This document shows, piece after piece, positions 48,780-57,235 of a stretch of DNA of 64,000 nt. Position 1 is the first letter of the stretch. Every line of letters begins with the position of its first letter. A program made the position numbers and the translations under genes. The DNA comes from Jejuia sp049889775 (GTDB taxonomy: Bacteria; Bacteroidota; Bacteroidia; Flavobacteriales; Flavobacteriaceae): positions 62,001-126,000 of the forward strand of contig JBMHCT010000030.1 of NCBI GenBank assembly GCA_049889775.1, given 5' to 3'. The notes below the pieces were generated by a model. The model was not told where the DNA came from, ran no database searches, and saw nothing but the letters and a program-made list of their open reading frames with translations.

Positions 48780-51164
48780 ATGAAATCATCAATCCATTTT
48801 ATTTTAATCTTTTTAGTAAGCTCATTATCCATTTATGCGCAAAACACAATTTCTGGAACAATTAAAGAGACTAATAATCGTGTTTTAGAATTTGCAAACG
48901 TTGTGCTATATAATGCCGATAGTAAAGAGGTAATTACAGGTGCTATCTCAAACGAAGAAGGTATTTACCGTTTTGAAGATGTTGTTAATGGGAGTTACTA
49001 TCTTGAAGTGTCAACATTAGGATTTAAAACAAAAACATCTGAAGTATTCGAATTACAAGACAATAAGACTTTGGATTTTACTTTAGAAGAAGAAACGCAA
49101 GTTTTAAATGAGGTTGTTGTGAAAAGTAAACGACCTGTAATTAGGCAAACTGCTGAAAAGCTCATCGTTGATTTGGAACAATCTGAAATGATTAATTCAA
49201 ATTTAGAAGATGTGATAAAGCGGGTTCCAGGATTATTAGTAACTAACAACGGAATTAACTTTGCGGGACGCAGCGATGTTAGAATTTTGATAAATGGCAA
49301 AACAACCGATTATATGGATATGAGGACTTTGTTACAAGACTTACCTGCAGATAACATCGCAAAAGTTGAATTAATTGAGCAACCTGGAGCGGAGTTTGAT
49401 GCCGAAGGTTCTGGCCCCATTATCAATATTATTTTAAAGAAAAATGTAAAGTTGGGTACTCATGGTAGCGTAAATGCTTGGATTGGTGAAGACGAAGGTT
49501 TGGAACATGGTACAAGCTTTTCAATAGCCAGCTATAAAAACAAACTAAATTGGCAAGCTAATATTGGACAATCTAGTCCTACATGGCGTGACGATTTGTT
49601 TATTACAAGACGAATTGAAGACCCAAACACTCAAGAATTAACGATATACGACCAAGCTACAATAGAACCTTATGACCCTAAAACTCTAAGGTTTGGCGGT
49701 GGTTTAGATTATTATTTGAATGATAAACACTCAATAGGCTTCAGTTCACGTTACATAAGCACTAATTCAGATAGAATTTCTAAAAGCAATACATCTATAT
49801 CTTCTCCTAGTTTTAGCGAAATGTTAGTCTCTCAAAATGCATTCGATAGAGAACGAAGAACATTCAATATTAACCCTTACTACGAATTTAAAACTGAAGG
49901 TCATAAGTTGGTGGCAGATTTCAACTATATAAACTATATAAATAATAATACTGACGAGGTTTTTGCTGCAGAAGGAAATACAGTACCGTTTGTGAATCAG
50001 CGTTATTTACAAGACGGAAAGTTTACTATAAACACCTATAAAATTGATTATATAAGAACATTTTCGGATAATTTTAAATTAAGCTTTGGTAGTAAATTGG
50101 CTGATGTAAATACAAATAGCGACTTACAATCGTTTACCCAAAATGAAACCACAGGTGAATTCGAGTTTCAAGAAAATAACAGCAACCGCTTTTTAATAGA
50201 TGAAACCATTTTTGCGCTATACACTAAAGTAAATGCTAAAATAGGAGATTGGTCTTTCTCTGGTGGTGTAAGATTCGAGGATAGTAATACTGAGGGAATT
50301 TCTACCAATGCAAATGATAGTAGAACAAGAAAAATTACAAGGTTCTTCCCTAGCGCTTCCGTTAGTAGAAAGCTAACAGATAATTTAGGAGCAAACATCG
50401 CCTATAGCAATCGTATAAGAAGACCCTCATATAACAGTTTAAATTCGTTTGTACAGTTTTATGATCCTTTAACTTCGGAAGTTGGAAACCCAAACCTAAA
50501 ACCATCATTTACCAATAACTATCAATTTAATTTAACTTTTGATGGTCAACCATTCTTCACCATTGCTTACAGTGAAACTAAGGACGATTTATTCTTATTT
50601 ATTTCTCAAGATGATGCTACTGCTCAGGTAAGTAGAACTACAATTAATCTATCGGAACGTAGAAACTGGAATTTCAGACTCTTTGGTCCATTAGATTTCA
50701 TAAAGGGAGTAGAAGGTTTTAGTGGTTTCATTGTGGATTATAATGAGTTTATGTCTTTTGATTTAACACCACAATTGGAGTTATCAAAATGGAATGTGGG
50801 CTGGTATACCCAAGCAAGCTATGAATTGCCTTGGGAAGTAAATGCAGAAATGTCCAGCTACTTTGGTACGGGAGCCTTAGAAGGACAAATAGATGTAGGG
50901 TGGATTGGAGACCTAAGTTTTTCTTTTGGTAAAAAGTTTATGGACGATAGATTGAAAGTGAACCTGGGCATCAACAAAGTATTAAACAGAGGTTTTGTTG
51001 GAACAGTAAACTACGATAATATTGATGCAGATATAGAAAGTAATGGCTCAAGACAAAATGTACAATTACGTTTAGCTTACAGTTTTGGTTCTAAATTCGG
51101 AAAGAAGAAAAGTAGAAGAAATTCTTCTAGAGAAGAGCAAAACAGAATTGAAGAAAATAACTAA
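48780..51164 (+). CDS. TonB-dependent-receptor-like outer-membrane beta-barrel protein with carboxypeptidase-regulatory-like domain
   Basis: About 794 residues from ATG 48780, which gives a normal signal peptide (FLVSSLSIYAQ). ATG 48759 is in frame but adds seven polar residues. A CarboxypepD_reg-like domain (about 22-105) is followed by a plug domain (about 120-230, EDVIKRVPGLLVTNNG and DNIAKVELIEQPGAEFDAEGSGPIINI) and a long barrel to about 775. The charged tail KKKSRRNSSREEQNRIEENN lies beyond the last strand, as in the OMP_b-brl_3 family. Ligand unknown. It is followed 5 bases later by an M50-like membrane protein, then by a LytS kinase and a LytTR regulator. Confidence 0.88.
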   Translation: MKSSIHFILIFLVSSLSIYAQNTISGTIKETNNRVLEFANVVLYNADSKEVITGAISNEEGIYRFEDVVNGSYYLEVSTLGFKTKTSEVFELQDNKTLDFTLEEETQVLNEVVVKSKRPVIRQTAEKLIVDLEQSEMINSNLEDVIKRVPGLLVTNNGINFAGRSDVRILINGKTTDYMDMRTLLQDLPADNIAKVELIEQPGAEFDAEGSGPIINIILKKNVKLGTHGSVNAWIGEDEGLEHGTSFSIASYKNKLNWQANIGQSSPTWRDDLFITRRIEDPNTQELTIYDQATIEPYDPKTLRFGGGLDYYLNDKHSIGFSSRYISTNSDRISKSNTSISSPSFSEMLVSQNAFDRERRTFNINPYYEFKTEGHKLVADFNYINYINNNTDEVFAAEGNTVPFVNQRYLQDGKFTINTYKIDYIRTFSDNFKLSFGSKLADVNTNSDLQSFTQNETTGEFEFQENNSNRFLIDETIFALYTKVNAKIGDWSFSGGVRFEDSNTEGISTNANDSRTRKITRFFPSASVSRKLTDNLGANIAYSNRIRRPSYNSLNSFVQFYDPLTSEVGNPNLKPSFTNNYQFNLTFDGQPFFTIAYSETKDDLFLFISQDDATAQVSRTTINLSERRNWNFRLFGPLDFIKGVEGFSGFIVDYNEFMSFDLTPQLELSKWNVGWYTQASYELPWEVNAEMSSYFGTGALEGQIDVGWIGDLSFSFGKKFMDDRLKVNLGINKVLNRGFVGTVNYDNIDADIESNGSRQNVQLRLAYSFGSKFGKKKSRRNSSREEQNRIEENN

Positions 51165-51169
51165 TTATC

Positions 51170-51715
51170 ATGGCAAAAAATAATTTTATAGCATATACCG
51201 CTACTATCATAATAGCTACATTTTTAACATTCTTTTTCCACGAAATGTGTAATTGGATGGCTTATGAATTGATGGGATATGATGCAGGTTTTACGCTAAA
51301 TACAGCTGGCGTAAAAAATTCAGAAATCGAGCTTTCAAAAGTGCAAAAAATAATAACAAGCGGTTCTGGACCTTTGTTTACCATATTACAAGCTATAGTT
51401 TTTTATTTTCTTCTAAAGAGAAGAAACAATATAATGTTATACCCATTTTTATTTCTTCCATTTGTAATGAGATTGGGAGCAGGAATAGCGAATGTTTTTC
51501 AACCAAATGATGAAGGTAGAATTAGTTTATACTTAGGTTTAAATTTGTACACAATATCTGCAATAGTTGTTTCCTTTTTATTTGTTTTAGTTTATAAAAC
51601 ATCTAAAAGAGAGCAGTATGGAATAAAAACTAATACTTTTACTTTCATAATGACATTATTGTTAATGCTCATAGTTAGCTACGTAGATGGTAAATATAAA
51701 ATAAGATTTATCTAA
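51170..51715 (+). CDS. M50-like integral membrane protein with altered zinc motif
   Basis: A 181-residue inner-membrane protein with about five hydrophobic helices. The first contains FFFHEMCNWMAYELMGY, which recalls the site-2-protease HExxH helix but reads HExxN (His24, Glu25, Asn28). Residues about 64-77 (SGSGPLFTILQAIV) recall the following GGPLxN loop of M50B proteins. So it may be a degenerate or non-peptidase M50 relative. It starts 5 bases after the receptor gene and its stop overlaps the ATG of the kinase gene (TAATG). The context suggests a role in signalling between the outer-membrane protein and the kinase, which is inference. Confidence 0.6.
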   Translation: MAKNNFIAYTATIIIATFLTFFFHEMCNWMAYELMGYDAGFTLNTAGVKNSEIELSKVQKIITSGSGPLFTILQAIVFYFLLKRRNNIMLYPFLFLPFVMRLGAGIANVFQPNDEGRISLYLGLNLYTISAIVVSFLFVLVYKTSKREQYGIKTNTFTFIMTLLLMLIVSYVDGKYKIRFI

Positions 51716-52722
51716 TGAATACTAAACTTAATAGATCCGACTTTATAATTCTTGCTGTGTATTTCTTGGTGTCTTTTAGTATACAAGCTAACGATTATTA
51801 TTCCAGAGATGCTTTGTTAATAGAATATATAGTTGATTTTCCAGCACAAATTATTGCTATTTGTTGTACTATTTTCGTGTTTGTTTTTTGGTTAATTCCA
51901 AAGTTTGTAAGCGATAAAAAGAAATATGTACTATTTGCAATATATGGATTACTAACACTGATTTTATTTAGTGCTTTTGAGTACACTGTTGGGTTTTGGT
52001 CTGGAAATAACGACTGGAACAAATACCCAAAAGGCTTTAATTTTATTATAAACATGATAAATCGCGGCTCCCAACAAACCGCATTTCCTTTCGCATTATT
52101 ATTGACTAAAAAGTTTTACGAAGGGCAAAATGAATATTTAAAAATTGAAAAGCAACAAAAAGAAAACGAGCTTAAATTATTGCGCTCGCAAATAGACCCG
52201 CATTTCCTATTTAATAATCTGAATACCTTAGATTCTTTAATTGACAGTAATACTGAGAAGGCCAAAGAATACATAAACAGACTATCCTTAATATACAGAT
52301 ACCTCATAAAAACTAAAGATGCTGAGGTTATGGAATTATCTGAAGAAATAGAATTAGCAGAAAACTATATGTTTTTAATAAAAACAAGGTTTGAAAATGA
52401 TTATGATTTTCATTTAGATATTAAAACTGAGATTGAAGATAAATTTATCCCCACGGGAGCCATACAAACGCTTTTAGAAAATGTTGTAAAACATAATAAG
52501 CCACAAAACGGCAATAGTATCAAAACCATTATTAGTATTGATGATGATGTTTTACGAGTAGTAAACACAAAAACTAATGCAAAACCTAAAAATGAATCTT
52601 TTGGAACAGGTTTAGAGAATTTAAAAACGCGTTATCAATTGCTTTCAGATAAAAAAGTTATCGTTATAAATACAGATAGAGAGTACAATATTTCCATTCC
52701 AATTATCAAACTAATTGAATAA
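51715..52722 (+). CDS. LytS/YehU-type membrane histidine kinase
   Basis: A 335-residue kinase. Four membrane helices (about 10-27, 40-62, 72-92, 120-132) are followed by a short coiled coil and the His_kinase domain with SQIDPHFLFNNLNTLDSLI, giving phospho-acceptor His163. The ATPase part has the N-box LLENVVKHN and a G-box FGTGLENLKTRY. There is no separate periplasmic sensor domain, so it probably senses through its membrane segment or the neighbouring M50-like protein. It overlaps that gene by one base and is followed by its partner regulator. Confidence 0.93.
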   Translation: MNTKLNRSDFIILAVYFLVSFSIQANDYYSRDALLIEYIVDFPAQIIAICCTIFVFVFWLIPKFVSDKKKYVLFAIYGLLTLILFSAFEYTVGFWSGNNDWNKYPKGFNFIINMINRGSQQTAFPFALLLTKKFYEGQNEYLKIEKQQKENELKLLRSQIDPHFLFNNLNTLDSLIDSNTEKAKEYINRLSLIYRYLIKTKDAEVMELSEEIELAENYMFLIKTRFENDYDFHLDIKTEIEDKFIPTGAIQTLLENVVKHNKPQNGNSIKTIISIDDDVLRVVNTKTNAKPKNESFGTGLENLKTRYQLLSDKKVIVINTDREYNISIPIIKLIE

Positions 52723-52734
52723 GATTTGAGAGAT

Positions 52735-53499
52735 ATGAAAATTTTAATTTTAGAAGACGAAATACCAGCTTATAAAAAATTGCAAACCTTTGTAAACGAA
52801 TATTTTGATACAGAGGTAGCGCATGATTGGGCAAGATCCAACAAAGACGGAAAAGCATATCTACAGAAAAATCAGTATGATTTTATACTATCAGACATTC
52901 AATTGTTAGACGGTATTTCATTCGATTTGTATAATGAAATTGAAATAACATCACCAATCATATTTTGTTCTGCCCACGACGAGTATTTGTTTCAAGCCTT
53001 TAACACCAACGGTATTGCTTATATTTTAAAACCCTACACTAAATTAGATTTCAAAAAAGCCATTGAAAAGTACCAAGCCTTATTTCAACAAGGCGATTAC
53101 AATACGCTTAATAAACAAACCATTACCGAATTAAAATCTGCTTTAAAAGAAGAACACACCAATTATAAAAAGCGTTTTGTAATAAAAAAAGCCAAGGGTA
53201 TTCAGCTGTTAAATGTTTCAGATATCAACCTCATTGAGGCCTCTGGAGATTTTTGCATTGCTACAGACAGCGAGGGAAAACGCCACACCATTTCGCACAA
53301 CCTAGGTACCATTCATCAACAGTTACAACCCACTAAATTTTTTAAAATTAACCGCAGCGAAATTATAAACATTGATTATATCGAAAATATCGAAAGCCAT
53401 TTCAAAAACAGGTTACTCATAAAAATGAGCAATATAAAAGACAAAGTAATGACCAGTTCTTCAACAACGGCCGACTTTAGAAAGTGGTTAGAACAATAA
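52735..53499 (+). CDS. LytTR-family response regulator
   Basis: About 254 residues from ATG 52735 (a TTG at 52726 is possible but less likely). The receiver domain (1-115) has the acidic pair in LILEDE and phospho-acceptor Asp54 in FILSDIQLLDG. The LytTR DNA-binding domain (about 145-250) has KAKGIQLLNVSDINLIEASGD (part) and TKFFKINRSEIINIDYIENIE. It should bind promoter repeats upon phosphorylation by the kinase encoded 12 bases upstream. Probable targets, including this operon, are inferred. Confidence 0.93.
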   Translation: MKILILEDEIPAYKKLQTFVNEYFDTEVAHDWARSNKDGKAYLQKNQYDFILSDIQLLDGISFDLYNEIEITSPIIFCSAHDEYLFQAFNTNGIAYILKPYTKLDFKKAIEKYQALFQQGDYNTLNKQTITELKSALKEEHTNYKKRFVIKKAKGIQLLNVSDINLIEASGDFCIATDSEGKRHTISHNLGTIHQQLQPTKFFKINRSEIINIDYIENIESHFKNRLLIKMSNIKDKVMTSSSTTADFRKWLEQ

Positions 53500-53507
53500 T
53501 TTTTTGA

Positions 53508-53661
53508 GCGTTACCCACAAGGGGTCGGGCTTTCCGTTATATCTTTTTGCGAAGTGTCCCGAGCTTGTTTTAAGAACTCTTCCGTTTTTGATAATTCGTT
53601 TTTACTTTAAAAACCAATCATTCAAGATTCGCAAAAAGGATGCCACTGCAATCCCTAACGC
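53508..53661. repeat. Dispersed inverted-repeat element, copy A
   Basis: An intergenic element of about 154 bases bounded by GCGTTA (53508-53513) and TAACGC (53656-53661). Inside are CTTTCCGTTATATCTTTTTG near the left end and GCAAAAAGGATGCC near the right end, so the ends are inverted relative to each other. The right part contains GGATGCCACTGCAATCC, a small hairpin. A second copy with the same end motifs and a different middle is at 58757-58891 in the other orientation. It carries no ORF of its own and looks like a MITE/REP-type or structured RNA element. Confidence 0.65.
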
Positions 53662-53683
53662 ATCATCAGCCAAGGTAAGCAGT

Positions 53684-55480
53684 TTAATCATTCAACTTCA
53701 ACACCGCCATAAACGCCTGCTGAGGTATTTCTACATTACCAACTTGTCGCATACGCTTTTTACCCTTTTTCTGTTTTTCTAACAGTTTACGTTTACGCGA
53801 AATATCACCACCATAACATTTTGCAGTAACGTCCTTACGAAGTGCTTTCACCGTTTCACGAGAAATAATTTTAGCACCAATAGCTGCTTGAATAGGTATA
53901 TCAAATTGTTGACGCGGAATTAATTCTTTTAATTTCTCACACATCTTTTTACCAATAGTTTGGGCGTTGTCTGCGTGAATTAAAGCAGAAAGCGCATCAA
54001 CAGGTTGAGCATTCAATAAAATATCTAAACGCACTAATTTTGATTGTTTCATACCAATAGGATGGTAATCAAAAGACGCGTAACCTTTAGAAACAGTTTT
54101 TAATCTATCGTAAAAATCAAAAACGATTTCAGCTAACGGCATTTCAAAAATTAATTCAACACGTTCGGTAGTTAAATAGGTTTGATTGGTAATAATACCT
54201 CGTTTTTCGATACACAACGACATTACATTACCCACAAAATCAGATTTTGTAATAATCGTAGCCTTAATATATGGTTCCTCAACACGATTTAAGGTTGAAG
54301 GTTCTGGTAAATCAGACGGATTATTTACTATGATGATCTCATCAGGAGCTTTATTGGTATAGGCATGATACGATACGTTTGGAACCGTGGTAATTACCGT
54401 CATATCAAACTCACGTTCTAATCGCTCTTGAATAATTTCCATGTGAAGCATTCCCAAGAATCCACAACGGAAACCAAAACCTAATGCCGCCGAACTTTCT
54501 GGTTGAAATACCAAAGACGCATCATTCAATTGTAATTTCTCCATAGAAGCACGCAAGTCTTCATAATCTTCGGTATCAACGGGATAAATACCTGCAAATA
54601 CCATAGGCTTTACATCCTCAAAACCTTCAACCACATTCTGAGTAGGTTTTGTAAAGTCAGTAATCGTATCACCAACTTTAACCTCTTTAGCTGTTTTTAT
54701 ACCTGTAATTAAGTACCCAACATCACCGGCTTTTACGGTTTGTTTTGCAACTTGATTCAACTTTAAAGTCCCAATTTCATCCGCATAATAGTCTTTATCG
54801 GTCGCCACAAATTTTATATGTTGGCCTTTTCTAATTTCACCGTTGAACACCCTAAAATAAGTTTCAATACCACGGAATGTGTTGTATACAGAATCAAAAA
54901 TTAAGGCTTGCAACGGTGCTTTAGGGTCGCCTTCAGGGGCAGGTACTCGCTCAATAATAGCAGCTAAAATATTATCAACTCCAAAACCTGTTTTTCCACT
55001 GGCGTGAATTACTTCTTCAGGGTCACAGCCTAACAAATCCACGATATCATCGGTAACCTCTTCAGGGTTGGCACTTGGTAAATCAACCTTATTTAACACA
55101 GGAATAATTTCTAAATCATTCTCCAATGCCAAATACAGGTTAGAAATAGTTTGTGCTTGTATACTTTGTGCTGCATCAACAATCAACAGCGCACCTTCAC
55201 AGGCAGCAATAGAACGAGACACTTCATAAGAGAAATCTACGTGACCAGGAGTATCAATTAGATTAAGAACATACTTTTCTCCTTCATACTCATAATCCAT
55301 TTGGATGGCGTGACTTTTTATGGTGATCCCACGTTCACGCTCCAAATCCATATTATCCAGTAATTGATCTTGCTTTTCTCTAGCAGTTACCGAACCAGTA
55401 TAATCCAACAAACGGTCTGCAAGTGTACTCTTACCATGATCAATATGCGCAATAATGCAAAAATTCCTGATGTTCTTCAT
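53684..55480 (-). CDS. lepA: Elongation factor 4 (LepA), ribosome back-translocase GTPase
   Basis: A 598-residue translation GTPase. G motifs are present: AHIDHGKSTLADRLL, DTPGHVDFSYEV and NKVDLPSA. The EF-G-like domains II, III and V follow, and the LepA-specific C-terminal domain ends KKGKKRMRQVGNVEIPQQAFMAVL. It acts on stalled or high-salt ribosomes. Length is standard. It is transcribed alone and is divergent from the DUF4345 gene. Confidence 0.97.
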   Translation of the reverse strand: MKNIRNFCIIAHIDHGKSTLADRLLDYTGSVTAREKQDQLLDNMDLERERGITIKSHAIQMDYEYEGEKYVLNLIDTPGHVDFSYEVSRSIAACEGALLIVDAAQSIQAQTISNLYLALENDLEIIPVLNKVDLPSANPEEVTDDIVDLLGCDPEEVIHASGKTGFGVDNILAAIIERVPAPEGDPKAPLQALIFDSVYNTFRGIETYFRVFNGEIRKGQHIKFVATDKDYYADEIGTLKLNQVAKQTVKAGDVGYLITGIKTAKEVKVGDTITDFTKPTQNVVEGFEDVKPMVFAGIYPVDTEDYEDLRASMEKLQLNDASLVFQPESSAALGFGFRCGFLGMLHMEIIQERLEREFDMTVITTVPNVSYHAYTNKAPDEIIIVNNPSDLPEPSTLNRVEEPYIKATIITKSDFVGNVMSLCIEKRGIITNQTYLTTERVELIFEMPLAEIVFDFYDRLKTVSKGYASFDYHPIGMKQSKLVRLDILLNAQPVDALSALIHADNAQTIGKKMCEKLKELIPRQQFDIPIQAAIGAKIISRETVKALRKDVTAKCYGGDISRKRKLLEKQKKGKKRMRQVGNVEIPQQAFMAVLKLND

Positions 55481-55569
55481 AAAGTAGTCTAACCCTTGAA
55501 TATAGGGTGCAAATATAGCTGTTTTTTCGGTGAGAGTGAGGCGAAATCACACAGCAAAAATTTCTTCAT

Positions 55570-55577
55570 TATTTTTG
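55570..55577 (+). promoter_or_regulatory. -7 box TATTTTTG for the DUF4345 gene
   Basis: TATTTTTG matches TAnnTTTG and lies 20 bases before the ATG at 55598. No TTTG -33 box is evident. Confidence 0.4.
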
Positions 55578-55597
55578 AATAGAAGCACACATAATCT

Positions 55598-55984
55598 ATG
55601 GCAATCACTAAATCAGGAATCGTCACCAAAATACATTTAATCATTTCGGTTCTAATTGTTGTGCCAGTAGCTTTTTTATACGGCTTCAATCCAAGTACAG
55701 AATTCGATATTCATTTGGACACTATTGACGAACTCAACGTATTCAAAGCCATCATGGGCTTGTATTTAGGGTTTTCTACGCTATGGATTTTAGGGATTTT
55801 TAAAAAGAATTACTTAAAACTAGCTTTGGTAAGTAACATGGCTTTTATGTTAGGTTTGGGCTTTGGGAGATTGTTAAGTTTAGCACTTGACGGTACACCA
55901 ACATTCGCCTATGTTTTTGGAACCGTCGGCGAATTGATATTAGGGTTTTATGGCGTTTGGTTGATGGGAAGATTTAAAAACTAA
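55598..55984 (+). CDS. DUF4345 family membrane protein
   Basis: A 128-residue protein with four predicted membrane helices (about 12-30, 47-66, 73-93, 103-122), matching the small DUF4345 family. The conserved-looking segment is FKAIMGLYLGFSTLWILG, followed by GFGRLLSLALDGTP. No function is known. It is transcribed alone between lepA (divergent) and a T9SS cargo gene. Confidence 0.75.
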   Translation: MAITKSGIVTKIHLIISVLIVVPVAFLYGFNPSTEFDIHLDTIDELNVFKAIMGLYLGFSTLWILGIFKKNYLKLALVSNMAFMLGLGFGRLLSLALDGTPTFAYVFGTVGELILGFYGVWLMGRFKN

Positions 55985-56017
55985 AAGTTTAGCTGTCAAA
56001 TAGATAAATTTTTAAAT

Positions 56018-56025
56018 TAACTTTG
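56018..56025 (+). promoter_or_regulatory. -7 box TAACTTTG for the T9SS type-A protein
   Basis: TAACTTTG matches TAnnTTTG exactly and is 23 bases before the ATG at 56048, so the gene probably has its own promoter and a short leader. Confidence 0.5.
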
Positions 56026-56047
56026 TACGTTCTGATCCGAAATTACA

Positions 56048-57175
56048 ATGAAACAACACCTAGCTTTTTCACTCTTCTTTTTTAGTGTCTTATATAGCAA
56101 TGCGCAAATTTCTAATGTGCAAGAAGAATTTGCATTACCAAATGGGTTAAGTGAATCTTCTGGAGCCATTTATGTTGATAAAAAATTAGTAACACATAAT
56201 GACTCCGGCGGACAAAATGAGCTTTATGAAGTCACCTTAGATACGGAAACAATTTCAAGAACCGTAACAATTTCTAATGCTACGAATGTAGATTGGGAAG
56301 ATATAGCGCAGGATGATACATATATATACATTGGTGATTTTGGAAATAATAATGGTACAAGAACAGATTTAAAGATTTATAAAATCCTGAAAAGTGATTT
56401 TACATCTTCTACATCGGTAACTGCAGAAGTTATTAATTTTAGTTATGCTGATCAGTCTGATTTTACTTCTAATCCACAAAATACGGTTTGGGATGCTGAA
56501 GCTTTAATATCATTAAATGCAAATGAATTGGTGCTAATCAGTAAAAATTGGGTAGATGGTATTTCCAGTGCTTATGTAATTTCAAAAACTCCAGGAACCT
56601 ATGCTATTTCGGCACAACCTATTACTTTAAGTACAGGCGGTTTAATTACAGGAGCTACTTTTAATGAGCTTTCTAATAAGTTATTTTTATCTGGTTATAC
56701 GCAAACCTTGTCTCCATTTGTTTGGGTTTGCGAGGATTTTACAGGAAGTACTATTTTTTCAGGAACAAATACGCAAACTATGTTATCCTCATTAGGCCTT
56801 GAACAGATTGAAGGCATTACACAAACTTCGGTAAATGAATATTTAATCACTTCTGAATCATTCTCTTTTATGGTGGGTAGTATACCATTTGCAGACAATG
56901 CTAAAGTAGTTTCATTTGCTACCTCTGACACGACTTTGTCAGCACCTGAAGAAAGAGAATCAATAGTCACATTGTATCCCAATCCAGTCTCTAATAGATT
57001 ACACATACAATGCGAAAATTTATCGAACGTTGAGGTTTTTAATCTTCAATCTGCATTATTGTTTTCTGGTAACATTAAACAGGTAAATATGAATAAATTT
57101 AGTGCTGGAATTTACTTGGTAAAAGTAAATTTTAACAATAAGATGTCTGTTATTGAGCGAGTTGTAAAGCGCTAA
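56048..57175 (+). CDS. Secreted beta-propeller-like protein with T9SS type-A sorting domain
   Basis: A 375-residue exported protein (signal ends SVLYSNAQ). The middle part (about 25-290) has repeated beta strands with motifs such as VDWEDIAQDDTYIYIGDFGNN, reminiscent of a propeller. The C-terminus (about 305-375) is a type-A T9SS sorting domain: LYPNPVSNRLHI, VEVFNLQSALLFSG, FSAGIYLVKV and the final VVKR. It should pass the outer membrane by the type IX system and be attached or released. Function of the body is unknown. Confidence 0.85.
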   Translation: MKQHLAFSLFFFSVLYSNAQISNVQEEFALPNGLSESSGAIYVDKKLVTHNDSGGQNELYEVTLDTETISRTVTISNATNVDWEDIAQDDTYIYIGDFGNNNGTRTDLKIYKILKSDFTSSTSVTAEVINFSYADQSDFTSNPQNTVWDAEALISLNANELVLISKNWVDGISSAYVISKTPGTYAISAQPITLSTGGLITGATFNELSNKLFLSGYTQTLSPFVWVCEDFTGSTIFSGTNTQTMLSSLGLEQIEGITQTSVNEYLITSESFSFMVGSIPFADNAKVVSFATSDTTLSAPEERESIVTLYPNPVSNRLHIQCENLSNVEVFNLQSALLFSGNIKQVNMNKFSAGIYLVKVNFNNKMSVIERVVKR

Positions 57176-57211
57176 AACTACCTTAGATTTCTGAACAATA
57201 GTATTATTTCT

Positions 57212-57219
57212 TAGTTTTG
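57212..57219 (+). promoter_or_regulatory. -7 box TAGTTTTG for dusB
   Basis: TAGTTTTG matches TAnnTTTG and ends 16 bases before the TTG start at 57236, so the transcript leader would be only about 5-12 bases. It also contains the in-frame stop TAG (57212-57214) that limits the upstream extent of the dusB frame. Confidence 0.45.
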
Positions 57220-57235
57220 CCCAAAAATTCAATCC

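Noticed and set aside
53504..53782. A 92-codon plus-strand frame between the LytTR and lepA genes
   Set aside because: It covers the dispersed repeat element and runs into the antisense end of lepA. It has no RBS or family features.
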